DNA of 38,254 nucleotides from Oscillospiraceae bacterium (GCA_022508925.1 JAFLUF010000005.1:1-38254); one strand, 5' to 3'. Counted from the stretch's first letter, positions 25,213 to 35,251 are shown. Numbers and translations: made by a program. Notes: generated from the letters alone by a model not told the origin.

Positions 25213-28200
25213 TTATGCGTTGATCAGCTCGGAATATTTGTCGTTTATACTGAATTCCGCCGCGACCGATTTCCTGCTTATGCCCTCGTTTGCAAACGCC
25301 TGAGTAAGCATAAGCTTTATTCTGTTGACCTGATTTACCTCCGAGGCTCCCGGGTCGAAATCCACCGCCACGATATTGCTTTCGGGGTGCTGGCGGCGAA
25401 GCTCGCCGATAACGCCCTTTCCCGTCACATGATTTGGCAGGCACGCAAAGGGCTGCATACAAACGATGTTAGGCACGCCCTCGCGGATAAGCTCGAGCAT
25501 CTCCGCCGACAAAAACCAGCCTTCTCCCGCGATGTTTCCGTTGGAAACAATGGGAGTTACGCTTTCCATCATTTCAAAGATATCGCCGGGGCTTCCGAAT
25601 TTAGTTCCCTTTACCGCCTTGCGATAGCTGCCCTCCATAAATCTGAACGCCTTTATCACCGCGTTCTGGACGGTCCTTTTAAGCCTCGTGCTGTATAACA
25701 GCTTGTATTTAGTGACCCCGTGAGAGCAGATGTAGTAGAAAAATCCCATGAGGTCGGGCACGACGACCTCGCAGCCCTCGTTTTCGAGCAAGCCGATTAT
25801 GTCGTTGTTCGCGACAGGGTGGAATTTTACGAGAATTTCCCCGACAAGTCCGATCTTCGGCTTCTTTACATCGCGCACGGGAAACTCCGAAAACTCCTTT
25901 ACGATGTTTCTTACGTTTTCATTAAATCGCGGAAGCGAGGTAGATTTAAGCTCGTCGCGGAGATATACTCGCCATTTTTCATAAAGCGCGTTTGCCGAGC
26001 CTTTTTCAACCTCGTACGGTCTGACCTTGTACAGACACCTCTGCAAAACGTCGCCGTAAATTATACTCATAAACGCGCGTATCGCCATTCCCGCGCTGAT
26101 CTTAAAGCCGCTCTGTTTTTCAAGCCCGACAACATTCAGCGATATAAGCGGAACGTTGTCATAGCCAGCGTCCTTAAGCGCTTTTTTGAGCATTCCGACG
26201 TAGTTTGTAGCTCGGCAGGCTCCGCCCGTCTGGGTTATCATCACCGAGGTGTTTTCCAGATCGTACTTGCCGCTGTTGAGCGCGTGGATAAGCTGACCGA
26301 CGATGAGTATGGACGGATAGCACGCGTCGTTGTTTACATACTTTAATCCCTCGTCGACCACCGCCTTCGAGCAGTCGCGCAGAATTACTATGTTATATCC
26401 CGTGTGTATAAACGCCGCCTCGAGCAGATCGAAGTGTATCGGCGCCATCTGCGGGCAGAGAATGGTATGCTTTTTACGCATTTCCTCGGTAAACTCGGGC
26501 TGTCTTATGTAGCCGACGTGTCCGCGCACGGGCTTATACTGATGTCTCGCGCGCTCGTCAACCACCGAGATAAGCGAGCGCAGGCGAATCCTCGCCGCGC
26601 CGAGGTTGTTTACCTCGTCTATCTTCAGACAGGTATACAGCTTTCCGAAGCTGTGCAGAATTTCCTGTACCTCGTCGGTAGTTACCGCGTCAAGTCCGCA
26701 GCCGAAGGAGTTTAGCTGTACAAGCTCGAGACAGTCGTTTACTCCGACAACGTGTCCCGCGGCGTAAAGTCTGGTGTGATACGTCCACTGGTCGACTACG
26801 CGGATAGGTCTTACTACCTTTTCAAGATGCGCTATGCTGTCCTCTGTCAAAACCGCAAAGCCGTATCCCGAAACCATTTCGGGCAGTCCGTGGTTTATCT
26901 CGGGGTCTACATGATACGGTCTTCCCGCAAGCACTATCCCGCGTTTTCCGTTTGCTTTCAGAAATTCGAGCGTTTCCTCGCCCTTTCTGCGCATCTCCGC
27001 CTTAAACTCCCTGTCCTCGGCATACGCTTTTTCAAGCGCCGCCTTTATCTCGCCTTTGGTTATTTTAAGCTCGGGGAGACTCGCGGAAAATTCCTCAAAC
27101 AATCTTTCCGCCATTCGCTTTTCGTGGAAAATGGGCAGAAACGGATTCAAAAACTTTACGCTTGTGCGTAATTCGGGTACGGAGTTTTTGATGACCTCGC
27201 TGTATGTAGCCACAACGGGGCAGTTATAGTGGTTGTCGCCGCCGTTTTCGTTTTCCATTTCATACGGCATCGAGGGGTAGAAAATAAGCTTTACGCCGTC
27301 GTCAATAAGCGCCTGGATATGTCCGTGCGCCAATTTCGCGGGATAGCACACGCTCTCGCTCGGCATGGTTTCAATGCCCATGTCATAGATAGCTCTTGAC
27401 GACTTCGGCGAGAGCTTTACCGAAAAGCCAAGCTCGGTAAACAGCTTGTGCCAGAAGGGATAATTCTCGTACATTCCGAGTACGCGCGGAAGCCCTATCA
27501 CGCCGCGCTTTGCCTCACCCTCGGGCAGACACTCTCTATCAAACAGCAGATGATATTTATAGTCGTAAAGATTAGGCAGCTTTTCTTCAGCCGAAACATT
27601 TCCCGCTCCGCGCTCACAGCGGTTGTTGCTTATGTACCGTTTGCCGTCGGGGAATTTCGTAATTGTAAGCAGACAGTTGTTCGAGCATTTTCCGCAGCGC
27701 GCCGCGGATTTTTCGACCTTAAAGCTTTCCAAACTGTCAAGAGAAGCGATGGTGCTTCCCTTTCCGTCGTCGCGCTCAAGCGCAACAAGCGCCGAGCCGT
27801 ACGCTCCCATCAAGCCCGCCTTGTCGGGGCGAATGACATTTTTCCCGACAATAAGCTCAAACGCGCGCAAAACGCTGTCGTTCATAAACGTTCCGCCCTG
27901 AACGATTATCTTTTTGCCCATTGATTGGGTATCTCTCAGCTTTATTACCTTAAACAGCGCGTTTTTGCAGACGGAATAGGACAGACCAGCCGAGATATCC
28001 GCAACGGTCGCGCCCTCTTTCTGCGCCTGCTTTACGCGGGAGTTCATAAACACCGTACAGCGCGAGCCGAGGTCTACGGGATTTTCCGCGGAGAGTCCAA
28101 GAACGGCAAATTCCGCACTGGTCATTCCGAGAGCGTTTGCGAAATTCTCGATAAACGAGCCACACCCCGACGAGCACGCCTCGTTCAGCAGAATGCTTTC

Positions 28201-29496
28201 GATCTCGCCGTTTTTAACACGCATACATTTCATATCCTGACCGCCGATGTCGAGTATAAACTCCGCTCCCGGCAGTATCCTGTCCGCGGCTTTATAGTGA
28301 GCCATGGTCTCTATCTCACCGAAATCCGCCCCGAGCGCCGCCTTTATAAGATGCTCGCCGTAGCCCGTCGTGCAGGTTTTCGCGATATACGCGCCCTTGG
28401 GCATAAGCGGGTAAAGCTCTTTTAAAATGCCTATCACGGATTTCAAAGGGTCGCCGTGGTTGCTGTCATAATGAGAGTACAATATCTCCGCGTTTTTGCC
28501 AATAAGAACCGCCTTTGTGGTGGTAGAGCCGGCGTCAATTCCCAGATAGCACTCGCCCTCATAAGAGCCGAGGTCCGCCACGGGAATTACGGATTTAGCG
28601 TGACGAGCGCGGAAATCCCTCAGTTCTTCTTCGTTTTCAAAAAGCGGAGCAAGGCGCTCGACTTCGTTGAGCTGATTATCCGAAAGCGCGTTTCCTCTTT
28701 CGCAAAGCTCGTCTATCGGAAACTCCTCCGCCTCGTCCGAAAGCGCGCAGCCCATTGCCACGAAAAGATTGGCGTTTTCGGGGAAGATAACGTTTTCGGG
28801 CTTTAAGTCAAGCGTTTCGATAAAGCGCTGTCTCAGCTCCGAAAGATAGTGCAGGGGTCCTCCTAAAAACGCCACGTTTCCTCTTATCGGCTTTCCGCAG
28901 GCAAGCCCGCTTATGGTCTGATTTACCACCGACTGGAAAACCGACGCGGCGATGTCGCTGCGCTTTGCGCCCTCGTTAAGCAGCGGCTGAATGTCGCTTT
29001 TCGCGAAAACTCCGCAGCGCGAGGCTATCGGATAAATTGTCGTGTGGTTTTTCGACAGCTCGTTAAGTCCGCCGATATCGGTATTCAACAGCGCCGCCAT
29101 CTGGTCTACAAACGCGCCCGTGCCGCCCGCGCAGGAGCCGTTCATTCTCTGCTCGAGTCCGCCCGTAAGGTATGTAATTTTGGCGTCCTCTCCGCCAAGC
29201 TCTATCGCGACGTCGGTTTCGGGAATAAGCGCCTTTATCGCGGCAGTCCCCGCGGCGACCTCCTGAGAAAACGGAATTCCGAGCCATTTGGACACGGAAA
29301 TTCCGCCCGAGCCAGTGACCGCGACAAGCGCGCGTTCTCCCTTAAGCTCAGTGCCTACCTCGTTTAAAATATCCGAAACTGTTTTTCTTATATCGGAAAA
29401 ATGTCTCTGATAGCGGCTGAAAACAAGCTGTTTGTTCTCGTCAAGCACAGCCGCCTTTACTGTTGTCGAACCTATGTCAAGCCCTACGCGTTTCAA
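25213..29496 (-). CDS. Acyl-CoA dehydratase-activase fusion (two BadF/BadG-type ATPase modules + DUF2229/2-hydroxyacyl-CoA dehydratase-like region)
   Basis: 1427 aa; MKRVGLDIGSTTVKAAVLDE and YLGIDAGSTTTKAVLIG; SCAGGTGAF and ACSSGCGSF activator cysteine motifs; C-terminal HgdB-like cysteine-containing domains. TTG start. Confidence 0.88.
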   Translation of the reverse strand: MKRVGLDIGSTTVKAAVLDENKQLVFSRYQRHFSDIRKTVSDILNEVGTELKGERALVAVTGSGGISVSKWLGIPFSQEVAAGTAAIKALIPETDVAIELGGEDAKITYLTGGLEQRMNGSCAGGTGAFVDQMAALLNTDIGGLNELSKNHTTIYPIASRCGVFAKSDIQPLLNEGAKRSDIAASVFQSVVNQTISGLACGKPIRGNVAFLGGPLHYLSELRQRFIETLDLKPENVIFPENANLFVAMGCALSDEAEEFPIDELCERGNALSDNQLNEVERLAPLFENEEELRDFRARHAKSVIPVADLGSYEGECYLGIDAGSTTTKAVLIGKNAEILYSHYDSNHGDPLKSVIGILKELYPLMPKGAYIAKTCTTGYGEHLIKAALGADFGEIETMAHYKAADRILPGAEFILDIGGQDMKCMRVKNGEIESILLNEACSSGCGSFIENFANALGMTSAEFAVLGLSAENPVDLGSRCTVFMNSRVKQAQKEGATVADISAGLSYSVCKNALFKVIKLRDTQSMGKKIIVQGGTFMNDSVLRAFELIVGKNVIRPDKAGLMGAYGSALVALERDDGKGSTIASLDSLESFKVEKSAARCGKCSNNCLLTITKFPDGKRYISNNRCERGAGNVSAEEKLPNLYDYKYHLLFDRECLPEGEAKRGVIGLPRVLGMYENYPFWHKLFTELGFSVKLSPKSSRAIYDMGIETMPSESVCYPAKLAHGHIQALIDDGVKLIFYPSMPYEMENENGGDNHYNCPVVATYSEVIKNSVPELRTSVKFLNPFLPIFHEKRMAERLFEEFSASLPELKITKGEIKAALEKAYAEDREFKAEMRRKGEETLEFLKANGKRGIVLAGRPYHVDPEINHGLPEMVSGYGFAVLTEDSIAHLEKVVRPIRVVDQWTYHTRLYAAGHVVGVNDCLELVQLNSFGCGLDAVTTDEVQEILHSFGKLYTCLKIDEVNNLGAARIRLRSLISVVDERARHQYKPVRGHVGYIRQPEFTEEMRKKHTILCPQMAPIHFDLLEAAFIHTGYNIVILRDCSKAVVDEGLKYVNNDACYPSILIVGQLIHALNSGKYDLENTSVMITQTGGACRATNYVGMLKKALKDAGYDNVPLISLNVVGLEKQSGFKISAGMAIRAFMSIIYGDVLQRCLYKVRPYEVEKGSANALYEKWRVYLRDELKSTSLPRFNENVRNIVKEFSEFPVRDVKKPKIGLVGEILVKFHPVANNDIIGLLENEGCEVVVPDLMGFFYYICSHGVTKYKLLYSTRLKRTVQNAVIKAFRFMEGSYRKAVKGTKFGSPGDIFEMMESVTPIVSNGNIAGEGWFLSAEMLELIREGVPNIVCMQPFACLPNHVTGKGVIGELRRQHPESNIVAVDFDPGASEVNQVNRIKLMLTQAFANEGISRKSVAAEFSINDKYSELINA

Positions 29497-29510
29497 TTTA
29501 AAAAATCACT

Positions 29511-29610
29511 CCCCAAAGGCGAGCCGCCTTTGGCAGTCCGTCCCGCACGCGGAACTTCGCCAAAGACAGATGCTCGAATGATATGCTACTTCTGTATAGC
29601 ACGCTCTTTA
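29511..29610. repeat. Dispersed structured intergenic element, copy B
   Basis: AAAGGCGAGCCGCCTTTGGCA.TCCGTC...GCCAAAG...TGCTCGA...CTACTTCTGTAT.GCAC shared with 18935-19054. Confidence 0.8.
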
Positions 29611-29643
29611 AGTATGCCATTCTGTTTTTAACGTTCACTACAT

Positions 29644-29672
29644 ATTGTAGCATATTTTTGCTTAAAAGTCAA
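29644..29672 (-). promoter_or_regulatory. Promoter upstream of element B / dehydratase-activase gene
   Basis: Minus strand TTGACT (29667-29672) - 17 nt - TACAAT (29644-29649). Confidence 0.7.
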
Positions 29673-29708
29673 CAAGCAATAATTTGAAAAAATTGTGAAA
29701 ATCAGACA

Positions 29709-29740
29709 AAAACAGCAAAAACTCCGCCCGAAGGCGGAGC
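29709..29740 (-). terminator. Intrinsic terminator after khpA
   Basis: Minus strand CTCCGCC TTCG GGCGGAG TTTTTGCTGTTTTTG. Confidence 0.85.
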
Positions 29741-29757
29741 TTCTTTCTGACAAAGCC

Positions 29758-29994
29758 TCAGTCGATCTCTACCGAGATCTTCTCGTTTACGCGAACCGCG
29801 CCCGCGCGCATAACAGTGCGGATAGACTTTGCTATTCTGCCCTGCTTTCCGATAACTCTTCCCATATCGTCTGCTCCGACGTGGAGATGATAAACGACAA
29901 CGCCCTCTTCGTTTGGCTCGTCAACCGTGACTACCACTGCGCTCTTATCCTCTACAAGAGCCGCGGCGATAGTGATAAGAAGTTCTTTTAACAT
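29758..29994 (-). CDS. khpA: KhpA/YlqC KH-domain RNA-binding protein
   Basis: 78 aa from ATG 29994 (MLKELLITIAAALVEDKSAV...GRVIGKQGRIAKSIRTVMRA); the listed N-terminal extension is heptamer repeat sequence. Confidence 0.9.
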   Translation of the reverse strand: MLKELLITIAAALVEDKSAVVVTVDEPNEEGVVVYHLHVGADDMGRVIGKQGRIAKSIRTVMRAGAVRVNEKISVEID

Positions 29995-30016
29995 ATCCTT
30001 GCCCTTCCATTTTAAC

Positions 30017-30049
30017 AATGCGTAATGCTTAATTCGTAATTCATAATTA
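30017..30049. repeat. Heptamer array between rpsP and khpA, left arm
   Basis: aatgcgtaatgcttaattcgtaattcataatta. Confidence 0.85.
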
Positions 30050-30146
30050 TTTTTGAACAAAAAACGCAATTACACGGCGGCTGTGTGTAATTCTAAACCG
30101 TCCGACCACACAATCCGCTTTGCAAAAACGTAATGATTATAAATTT

Positions 30147-30185
30147 AATTACGCATTACGCATTACGAATTACGAATTACGAATT
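30147..30185. repeat. Heptamer array between rpsP and khpA, right (inverted) arm
   Basis: aattacgcattacgcattacgaattacgaattacgaatt. Confidence 0.9.
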
Positions 30186-30194
30186 GATTTTCTC

Positions 30195-30464
30195 TCAGCC
30201 CTTAAGCAGACGCTTAACGGTATCTGTAGGCTGTGCGCCCTTTTTGATCCACTCTTCAGCCTTTTCCTTGTTGATGTTTACAACAACGGGCTCTTTGGTG
30301 GGGTCATAATAACCGATCTCCTCGATAAAACGACCGTCTCTCGGATAGCGGCTGTCCGCAACGACTACGCGGTAGAACGGAGCCTTCTTAGCGCCCATTC
30401 TTCTCAGTCTGATCTTAACTGCCATTCGGATTTTTCTCCTTTCAAAAAATATTATATAAATCAA
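30195..30464 (-). CDS. rpsP: 30S ribosomal protein S16
   Basis: [41 protein letters not shown]; first Met likely MAVKIRLRR at 30423 rather than the listed start. Confidence 0.95.
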   Translation of the reverse strand: MIYIIFFERRKIRMAVKIRLRRMGAKKAPFYRVVVADSRYPRDGRFIEEIGYYDPTKEPVVVNINKEKAEEWIKKGAQPTDTVKRLLKG

Positions 30465-30489
30465 GCAAAAGCTTGTTTTACACCGAAAT

Positions 30490-30876
30490 TTATATCAGAA
30501 ACAGCATAAGTCCCGCCATAAATACCGCAAACACGGACATGATTATGTTTGCCGCCGCGCTTGTCCGAGGGTCCTTGTCGTCCTCTTCGATATGCTTAAG
30601 CCATACCGCGTTTGCCGCGGCGTTTATTACGGCAACCGCAACGGCGCTCCAAAGCCCCGCCTTTATCCCGAACGCGAGCCATATTTCCCCGACTATACCC
30701 ATCGCGAAAAATATCACGCCGACAGTTGTCAGCTCATAAGGCGAATAAATGCCGCGGGGATTATAGAATACCGCGTCTTCGTTTTTCCAATCCCATATTC
30801 CCTTGTGCTTTAACACCTGCGATATGACTATCATAGTCACCCCGACAAGCAGCAATACCAAGAAAATGATGTTCAT
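30490..30876 (-). CDS. Hypothetical four-TM membrane protein between ffh and rpsP
   Basis: 128 aa strongly hydrophobic; 29 bp from the ffh stop. Confidence 0.75.
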   Translation of the reverse strand: MNIIFLVLLLVGVTMIVISQVLKHKGIWDWKNEDAVFYNPRGIYSPYELTTVGVIFFAMGIVGEIWLAFGIKAGLWSAVAVAVINAAANAVWLKHIEEDDKDPRTSAAANIIMSVFAVFMAGLMLFLI

Positions 30877-30905
30877 ATATGCCGTTCCTCAATACCCTTT
30901 AAGCC

Positions 30906-32261
30906 TTACATTCCCGGGAATCCGCCCATACCGCCCATGGGGAAGCGGGGCAAGCGTTTCTTTTTGCCCTTTCCGGTAAAGCCCATCTGCTTCATTACCT
31001 TCTGCATCTGCTCAAACTGTCTCAAAAGCTGGTTTACCTCTTCTACCGACGTACCCGAGCCCGCGGCGATCCTGCGCTTTCTCTTAGCGTCAATGATGGA
31101 GGGCTTTTCGCGTTCGCGCTTGGTCATTGAGGAAATAATGGCCTTTGTATGCGGCATTTTCTTTTCGTCAATGTCCTCGTCCTTCACCTTTCCCGCAACG
31201 CCCGGTATCATATTGAGCAGACTTTTTATGTTGCCCATTTTTTCTATCTGCTCAAACTGAGCGTACAGGTCGTTTAAGTCAAACTTGTTTTCCTCAAGCT
31301 TTTTTACGGTCTTCGCGGCTTCTTTTTCGTCAAACGCCGTCTTCGCCTTGTCGATAAGCGTAAGCACGTCGCCCATTCCGAGAATACGCGACGCCATTCT
31401 GTCGGGATAAAACGGCTCGATGTCCTCGGGCTTTTCGCCTATTCCCGCAAACTTTATCGGCTTTCCCGTAATAGCAAGCACCGTAAGCGCCGCACCGCCT
31501 CTTGTGTCGCCGTCGAGCTTTGTCAATACAACGCCCGTTATGTCGAGCGCCTCGTTAAAGCTTTCCGCAACGTTTACCGCGTCCTGACCCGTCATCGAGT
31601 CGACAACAAGCAGGATTTCGTTGGGGCTTGTTTTTTCCTTTATGTTTTTAAGCTCGTCCATAAGCGTTTCGTCTATGTGCAGACGACCCGCCGTATCGAG
31701 CAGAACGGTGTCAAATCCCTGGTCTTTCGCGTACTTAATTCCGTGCTCGGCTATCTCAACGGGGTTTCCCTGACCTTCCTCGAAAACGCGCGCGCCGACC
31801 TTTTCTCCGACGATCTTAAGCTGTTCGATAGCCGCGGGGCGGTAAACGTCGCACGCGACCAAAAGCGGTCTGCGGTTCTGTCCCTCAAGCCACTTTGCGA
31901 GCTTTGCGCAGTGGGTGGTCTTACCCGCTCCCTGAAGTCCGCACATCATAATAACGCACGGCGGCTTTGACGGGAAATCGAGCTTTGCGGTAGACGTGCC
32001 CATAAGCTCGATAAGCTCGCCATGGACAATGTCGATGACCTGCTGCGCGGGCGTAAGGCTTTCCATAACCTGCGCGCCGAGCGCCTTTTCGCTTACCTTG
32101 TTTACAAAATCCCTCGCGACTTTAAAGCTTACGTCCGCGTCCAAAAGCGCCATTCTTACCTCGCGCATCGCGTCCTTTATATCCTTTTCGGTGAGCTTTC
32201 CGTGGTTTTTAAGCTTTCCGAAAACGTTATTAAGCTTTTGCGAAAGTCCCTCAAAAGCCAT
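30906..32261 (-). CDS. ffh: Signal recognition particle protein Ffh
   Basis: MCGLQGAGKTTHCAKLA, LLDTAGRLHID, TKLDGDTRGG; ATG 32261 (MAFEGLSQKL) with SD GGTGAG preferred over the listed upstream start. Confidence 0.95.
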   Translation of the reverse strand: MAFEGLSQKLNNVFGKLKNHGKLTEKDIKDAMREVRMALLDADVSFKVARDFVNKVSEKALGAQVMESLTPAQQVIDIVHGELIELMGTSTAKLDFPSKPPCVIMMCGLQGAGKTTHCAKLAKWLEGQNRRPLLVACDVYRPAAIEQLKIVGEKVGARVFEEGQGNPVEIAEHGIKYAKDQGFDTVLLDTAGRLHIDETLMDELKNIKEKTSPNEILLVVDSMTGQDAVNVAESFNEALDITGVVLTKLDGDTRGGAALTVLAITGKPIKFAGIGEKPEDIEPFYPDRMASRILGMGDVLTLIDKAKTAFDEKEAAKTVKKLEENKFDLNDLYAQFEQIEKMGNIKSLLNMIPGVAGKVKDEDIDEKKMPHTKAIISSMTKREREKPSIIDAKRKRRIAAGSGTSVEEVNQLLRQFEQMQKVMKQMGFTGKGKKKRLPRFPMGGMGGFPGM

Positions 32262-32292
32262 TGCACTCACCTCTTGTCTGCAGTTTGTCGGC

Positions 32293-32640
32293 TCACATCG
32301 CCTCTTCGATCTCCGAAAAAATCTCCAGAAGCTCGGACACTTGTTCGTTATTCTCGCCTGAACTCTCGGCAATCGCGCTTACGACTGTTCTCGCCCGTTT
32401 GATCTTCTCCGAAACGAGCTTAAGCCGCCTCGCGTTTCCGAGAGCGTCCTCAAGCTCCCTCAGCCGCTTTTCGCCCTTTTTCCGCGCGTCGTTTGCGGCG
32501 GGGCGTGAGATACCGCCCATCTCCTCGGCGATCTCGGACAGCGACAGGTCGGAATTGTATTTCAAGTCAACCGCCTCTCGCTGATTTTTAGAGAGCAATT
32601 CTCCGTAAATATCCAGCAGAAGCGCATAATTTTCGTCCAT
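32293..32640 (-). CDS. ylxM: YlxM/p13-like DNA-binding protein, SRP-operon associated
   Basis: 115 aa; LLSKNQREAVDLKYNSDLSLSEIAEEMGGISRPAANDARKKGEKRL. Confidence 0.9.
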   Translation of the reverse strand: MDENYALLLDIYGELLSKNQREAVDLKYNSDLSLSEIAEEMGGISRPAANDARKKGEKRLRELEDALGNARRLKLVSEKIKRARTVVSAIAESSGENNEQVSELLEIFSEIEEAM

Positions 32641-32683
32641 AAGTTACCCTGTATCATAAAAATGCTTTACACCGACAAAAGCT

Positions 32684-32712
32684 ATTATAACAAATAAAAT
32701 CCGATTTGTCAA
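32684..32712 (-). promoter_or_regulatory. Consensus promoter of ylxM-ffh operon
   Basis: Minus strand TTGACA (32707-32712) - 17 nt - TATAAT (32684-32689). Confidence 0.8.
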
Positions 32713-32810
32713 GGGGATTTATGAAATTTCCCAAAATTTTAAAAAACCGCTTTTCAAACCGCTTATAATGTGGTATAATTCAAATGTATTTACTTAAAGA
32801 AAGGTTATTT

Positions 32811-33425
32811 ATGTCAAAATTAAAGGAAATTTTCTTAAAGCTATTGCCGATGCTGATAGTTCTCGTGTCAACGGGGCTTTTCATGTTCGCGATAAAATTG
32901 GTTATCGGCATTTTCTACGACCCGAAGGACACGGTCTACGAAAAGACATACGGCGGCGAAAAATTTGTCGTTGTACAGTGTTATCAGAATCCGTCGAGCC
33001 ACTATTACGTGCTTTCGGGTGATTTTTCGTACAACGCCGACAATTACAAAAACGTAGCGTCCGAACACGACAGGGCGCATATGAAGGACAGCCCCATCGC
33101 TATTTTCACGCTTAACGAAACGCCGCTCGACATGGAAAAAACGACCGTGAAAACGCTTTTTGAGGGAAACGGACTTATCGCGCTACAGTTCGGGGAATTC
33201 GTTATTTACAAGCTCGAGGGAGAATACGGCGTGTTCGCGCCGCTGAGAGATTATAAGGAAAGCGCGACCAAGCGCAAAAACGATCTGTATGTGGTAAGAC
33301 AGCTTTTAAAGGAAGAACGCTATAAAAATTTCGACCTGCCGGCTTGGGAGACCGAAGAGGATTTTCTGAATGATCTCGAGAAAATAGAATGGCATCTCGA
33401 CGCGGAATACGCCGAAGATAATTAA
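32811..33425 (+). CDS. Hypothetical membrane-anchored protein
   Basis: MSKLKEIFLKLLPMLIVLVSTGLFMFAIKLVIGIFY: one N-terminal TM, soluble remainder; 14 bp before lepA. Confidence 0.75.
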   Translation: MSKLKEIFLKLLPMLIVLVSTGLFMFAIKLVIGIFYDPKDTVYEKTYGGEKFVVVQCYQNPSSHYYVLSGDFSYNADNYKNVASEHDRAHMKDSPIAIFTLNETPLDMEKTTVKTLFEGNGLIALQFGEFVIYKLEGEYGVFAPLRDYKESATKRKNDLYVVRQLLKEERYKNFDLPAWETEEDFLNDLEKIEWHLDAEYAEDN

Positions 33426-33439
33426 GGAGAACGTAAATA

Positions 33440-35251
33440 ATGAGCGAGTATCTTGATAAAATACGAAACTTCTGCATAATTGCGCATATCGACCACGGAA
33501 AATCCACGCTTGCCGACCGTATCTTAGAGCAGACCGAAACGGTGGCTTTAAGGGATATGGAAGAGCAATTGCTCGACAATATGGACATCGAGCGCGAGCG
33601 CGGAATTACCATAAAAGCGCGCGCGGTGCGTCTGAAATATCACGCGGACGACGGGGAGGACTATATCTTCAACCTCATCGACACTCCCGGTCATGTTGAC
33701 TTCAACTACGAGGTGTCGCGCTCGCTGGTCGCCTGCGAGGGGGCTGTGCTTATCGTTGACGCGTCGCAGGGAATAGAGGCGCAGACGCTCGCCAACACCT
33801 ATCTTGCCGTGGAAAACGACCTCGAAGTAGTACCCGTCGTAAATAAGATCGACCTCCCCTCCGCTCACCCCGAGGAGGTAAAGCGCGAGATAGAGGACGT
33901 TATCGGGATAGAAGCGATGGACTCTCCCGAGATCTCCGCGAAAATGGGAATAAATATCCACGCGGTCATGGAGGAAATAGTAAAGAAAATTCCCGCGCCC
34001 AAGGGCGACACCGAAGCGCCGCTGAAAGCGCTTATCTTCGACAGCTATTACGACAGCTACAAGGGCGTCATCGTCTACGTCCGCGTAAAAGAGGGCTGTG
34101 TAAAGCCGGGAGATAAGATCAGAATGATGGCGTCGGGCGCTGAGTTTACCGTAGTCGAAACGGGATATATGGGAGCCACCGAGCTTGTTCCCGCAAGCGG
34201 GCTTAAGGCAGGAGAGGTAGGCTATATTTCCGCTTCTATAAAATCCATTGGCGACACAAAGGTGGGAGATACCGTTACAAACGCGAACAATCCCGCCGCC
34301 GAGGCTCTCCCGGGCTACCGCGAGGTAAGCCCCATGGTATTCAGCGGAATTTACCCCGCCGACGGCGCTAAATACGGCGATCTTCGCGAGGCGCTCGAAA
34401 AGCTCCAGCTCAACGACGCGTCGCTGTCGTATGAACCCGAAAGCTCCATTGCGCTCGGCTTTGGCTTTCGCTGCGGATTTTTGGGACTTCTGCACATGGA
34501 TATAATTCAGGAGCGAATTGAACGCGAATATAATCTCGACATAATCACCACAGCGCCGTCTGTTGTGTACAAGATAGAAATGACGGACGGCTCGACCGTG
34601 ATGATAGACAACCCCACCAACTACCCCGACACAACGCTCATTGCCAAGAGCTATGAGCCTGTGGTAAACGCGCACGTTTATTCTCCGTCTGATTATGTCG
34701 GTTCTATCATGGAGCTTTGTCAGAACAGACGCGGCGTTTTCAAGGACATGAAATATATCGACGAAAAACGCGTGGACTTACACTACGAGCTTCCGCTGAA
34801 TGAAATAGTATACGACTTTTTCGACGTGCTTAAATCACGCACGCGCGGCTACGCAAGCTATGATTATGAGATGAAGGGCTTTGCGCCGTCAAAGCTTGTA
34901 AAGCTGGATATTATGCTAAACGGCGAGGTTATAGACGCGCTTTCGTTTATTATCCACGCCGACAGCGCCTACGAGCGCGCCCGCAGAATGGCAGAAAAAC
35001 TGAAGGAGCATATCCCGCGCCAGCTTTTCGAGGTGCCGATACAAGCGTGCATAGGCGGAAAGATAATCGCGCGCGAAACGATAAAGGCGCTCAGAAAAGA
35101 CGTTCTGGCAAAGTGCTACGGCGGCGATATAACACGAAAGAAAAAGCTGCTTGAAAAGCAGAAAGAGGGCAAAAAGCGTATGCGCCAATTCGGCACGGTA
35201 GAGGTCCCGCAGGAGGCGTTTATGGCAGTCTTAAAGCTTGAGGACGACTGA
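33440..35251 (+). CDS. lepA: Elongation factor 4 (LepA)
   Basis: 603 aa; [47 protein letters not shown]-terminal [27 protein letters not shown]. Confidence 0.97.
   Translation: MSEYLDKIRNFCIIAHIDHGKSTLADRILEQTETVALRDMEEQLLDNMDIERERGITIKARAVRLKYHADDGEDYIFNLIDTPGHVDFNYEVSRSLVACEGAVLIVDASQGIEAQTLANTYLAVENDLEVVPVVNKIDLPSAHPEEVKREIEDVIGIEAMDSPEISAKMGINIHAVMEEIVKKIPAPKGDTEAPLKALIFDSYYDSYKGVIVYVRVKEGCVKPGDKIRMMASGAEFTVVETGYMGATELVPASGLKAGEVGYISASIKSIGDTKVGDTVTNANNPAAEALPGYREVSPMVFSGIYPADGAKYGDLREALEKLQLNDASLSYEPESSIALGFGFRCGFLGLLHMDIIQERIEREYNLDIITTAPSVVYKIEMTDGSTVMIDNPTNYPDTTLIAKSYEPVVNAHVYSPSDYVGSIMELCQNRRGVFKDMKYIDEKRVDLHYELPLNEIVYDFFDVLKSRTRGYASYDYEMKGFAPSKLVKLDIMLNGEVIDALSFIIHADSAYERARRMAEKLKEHIPRQLFEVPIQACIGGKIIARETIKALRKDVLAKCYGGDITRKKKLLEKQKEGKKRMRQFGTVEVPQEAFMAVLKLEDD

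Noticed and set aside
30120-30509. 129-aa plus-strand ORF (NYALRITNYELRI...)
   Set aside because: N-terminus is translated heptamer repeat and the rest is antisense to rpsP.
33548-34675. 375-aa minus-strand ORF opposite lepA
   Set aside because: Shadow ORF of lepA; low-information His/Arg/Val-rich translation.
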